Below are positions 6,429-7,465 of a stretch of 7,465 nucleotides of DNA, piece by piece. The position numbers and the translations under genes are program-made. The notes beneath the pieces are model-generated. The model was not told where the DNA came from. It saw only the letters and a list, made by a program, of their open reading frames with translations, and did not search any database. How positions within the stretch are numbered: the first letter of the stretch is position 1; every line of letters starts with the position of its first letter. Origin of the DNA: Caldifarciminota bacterium (GTDB taxonomy: Bacteria > Hydrothermota > Hydrothermia > S141-80); contig WFYF01000343.1 in the NCBI GenBank assembly GCA_015490255.1, positions 1 to 7,465 of the forward strand, in the 5' to 3' direction.

Positions 6429-6866
6429 GTGCGACACACGCTGCTCATGATCAAACCCGACGCGGTGCAGGCCGGCCATATCGGGGAAATCATCACCGAA
6501 GTGGAACGCCATCCGGACTTCCACCTCCGGGGCATCCGGATGAAGTGCTTCACCCGGGAAGAGGCGGAAGCCTTCTACAGCGTCCATCGGGAACGCCCCT
6601 TTTTCCCCGAACTCGTGGCCTTCATTCTTTCCGGACCCGTGGTGGGCCTGCTGCTTGAGGGGGAAGGTGTGATTGAAAAGGTGCGGGCCTGGATCGGAGC
6701 CACCGACCCGGCGAAGGCCGAACCGGGAACCATCCGGGCCCGTTTCGGTTCCAGCATTCAGAACAACGCGGTCCACGCTTCGGATTCTCCCGAATCGGCA
6801 TCCCGGGAGATTCCCTTTTTCTTTCCGGAATTTCAGGAGGGGAAGGAGGTGCTGCCATGTGGTTGA
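6429..6866 (+). CDS. ndk: Nucleoside diphosphate kinase
   Basis: Ndk moves the terminal phosphate of ATP onto other nucleoside diphosphates and so balances NTP and dNTP pools in the cytosol. The 145-residue product has family length. Visible motifs are the N-terminal LLMIKPDAVQ, GATDPAKAEPGTIRARFG in the nucleotide-binding part, and the active-site NNAVHASDS with the phosphorylated His at 116, followed by the usual SASREIPFFF. All catalytic residues are intact. The start is GTG, chosen because a strong Shine-Dalgarno lies seven bases upstream and homology begins at that codon. It is the first gene of its operon and overlaps rpoZ by ten bases. The C-terminal tail (about 8 residues beyond the FF motif region) is partly dictated by the overlapping rpoZ ribosome site. 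Confidence 0.96.
   Translation: MRHTLLMIKPDAVQAGHIGEIITEVERHPDFHLRGIRMKCFTREEAEAFYSVHRERPFFPELVAFILSGPVVGLLLEGEGVIEKVRAWIGATDPAKAEPGTIRARFGSSIQNNAVHASDSPESASREIPFFFPEFQEGKEVLPCG
6843..6849 (+). promoter_or_regulatory. Ribosome binding site of rpoZ inside the ndk 3' end
   Basis: AAGGAGG lies seven bases before the rpoZ ATG at 6857, within the last codons of ndk. It confirms the rpoZ start despite the ten-base gene overlap. Confidence 0.8.
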
Positions 6867-7117
6867 CCGCAGAGGAACTGTGGGCCAAACGACCCAATCG
6901 GTATGAGGCTATCCTGGCCATCGCCCGGGCGGCCCGGCTGATTGACAAATACCGCCGGGAGAGTGAGGAGCGGGTCCGCAGCCGTGCCCGGGAGGTGGGC
7001 TACAGCGTCCGGTTCACCTACAAGCCCCTGCCCAAAGCCCTGCTGGTGGCCATGGAGCTCTTTCGCCAGGATCGCCTCCGGATCTTCTATCCCGAAGAAG
7101 AGCACGCCACACCGTGA
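6857..7117 (+). CDS. rpoZ: DNA-directed RNA polymerase omega subunit
   Basis: This 86-residue protein is the small omega subunit that helps fold and stabilise the beta' subunit of RNA polymerase. The family signatures are visible: NRYEAILAIARAARLI at 14-29 corresponds to the conserved NRYe-l-lA-RAR helix, and KPLPKAL at 56-62 followed by a helix and RIFY corresponds to the K-P-l-x-x-A-L segment. The segment between them (about 30-55, Arg/Glu-rich and ending in VGYSVRFTY) is more divergent than in proteobacterial omega, and I do not see the N-terminal MARVT motif that binds ppGpp in E. coli. It sits between ndk and coaBC, overlapping both (ten bases and four bases). Position next to coaBC strongly supports the call. 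Confidence 0.85.
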   Translation: MWLTAEELWAKRPNRYEAILAIARAARLIDKYRRESEERVRSRAREVGYSVRFTYKPLPKALLVAMELFRQDRLRIFYPEEEHATP

Positions 7118-7465
7118 AAGTTCTCCTGGGCATCACGGGCTCGGTGGCCGCCTATAAGGCGGCATACCTTGCCCGGGCCCTGGTTCGGGACGGGTTTGAG
7201 GTCCAGGGGATCCTCACTCCTGAAGCGCTGAATTTTATCGGAAAAGCCGGGATTGAAGCCCTCACCGGGAAGCCGGCCCATGTGGATTTCTTCCCGGAGC
7301 ACACCTCGCAGGAGGTACCCCTGCACATTGAGCTGGCCCGGTGGGCGGATCTGGTGCTGGTGGCCCCCGCCACCGCGGAATTCATGGTTTCCTATGCCGA
7401 GGGGCGGGCCCACAACCTCCTTCTGGGGGTGCTCTCGGTGTTTGAAGGGCCGGTGATGATCGCCC
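7114..7465 (+). CDS. coaBC: CoaBC-type phosphopantothenoylcysteine decarboxylase, partial
   Basis: The 5' part, 117 codons, is visible; the gene leaves the window on the right. The product is the FMN-dependent HFCD domain that decarboxylates 4'-phosphopantothenoylcysteine in coenzyme A synthesis. The N-terminus MKVLLGITGSVAAYKAAYLA matches the flavin-binding start of the family. The catalytic His is His71 in HIELARWADLVLVAPATAEF, and AEGRAHNLLLGVL corresponds to the usual A-x-G-x-A-(D/N)-N-L-L segment. The second catalytic motif (PAMN) should follow just past the edge. Whether a C-terminal CoaB synthetase domain is fused, as is usual, cannot be seen. The start is GTG in a four-base GTGA overlap with the rpoZ stop; the purine-rich GAAGAAG upstream is a modest ribosome site. 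Confidence 0.92.
   Translation, partial: MKVLLGITGSVAAYKAAYLARALVRDGFEVQGILTPEALNFIGKAGIEALTGKPAHVDFFPEHTSQEVPLHIELARWADLVLVAPATAEFMVSYAEGRAHNLLLGVLSVFEGPVMIA

Overview
The window is about 7.5 kb of bacterial chromosome with dense protein-coding content, no RNA genes and no mobile elements that I can see. The bacterial assignment rests on an RNA polymerase omega subunit, a CoaBC-type flavoprotein, a DAK2/DegV fatty-acid kinase system, sigma70-like promoters and clear Shine-Dalgarno sites. Most of it is GC-rich: hand counts of sample 60-base lines give about 62-65% in the operons, with CGG and GCC favoured. I cannot place the phylum. Arg/Glu-rich proteins and tight gene packing would fit a thermophile or a small-genome lineage, but that is weak inference.

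Region 1 (1-808, minus strand) is the 5' part of a gene that leaves the window on the left. It encodes an exported, probably lipid-anchored or periplasmic beta-propeller protein. Its DNA is clearly less GC-rich (43-57% in sampled lines) than the rest, so it looks like accessory or recently acquired content.

Region 2 (809-1025) is the divergent intergenic space. It holds a sigma70-like promoter that ends almost at the start codon of the rightward operon, which suggests a leaderless or nearly leaderless first gene.

Region 3 (1026-6251, plus strand) is a five-gene operon with 4-base ATGA overlaps or a 3-base gap at every junction. The genes are a KtrB/TrkH potassium channel subunit, its KtrA/TrkA gating subunit, a small two-repeat TPR protein, a 597-residue fusion of a FakA-like (DAK2) kinase with a complete DegV/FakB-like fatty-acid-binding domain, and an AI-2E/PerM family membrane protein. 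The fusion is the most striking object in the window: kinase and acyl carrier of a normally two-protein system lie on one chain. All five products are linked to the membrane or to ion and lipid handling.

Region 4 (6252-7465, plus strand) starts with a near-consensus sigma70 promoter (6/6 at -35, 17-base spacer, 5/6 at -10). It drives a housekeeping operon of ndk (nucleoside diphosphate kinase), rpoZ (RNA polymerase omega) and the first 117 codons of coaBC (coenzyme A biosynthesis), all overlapping. A nucleotide kinase upstream of rpoZ-coaBC recalls the common gmk-rpoZ-coaBC arrangement, but here the kinase is Ndk.
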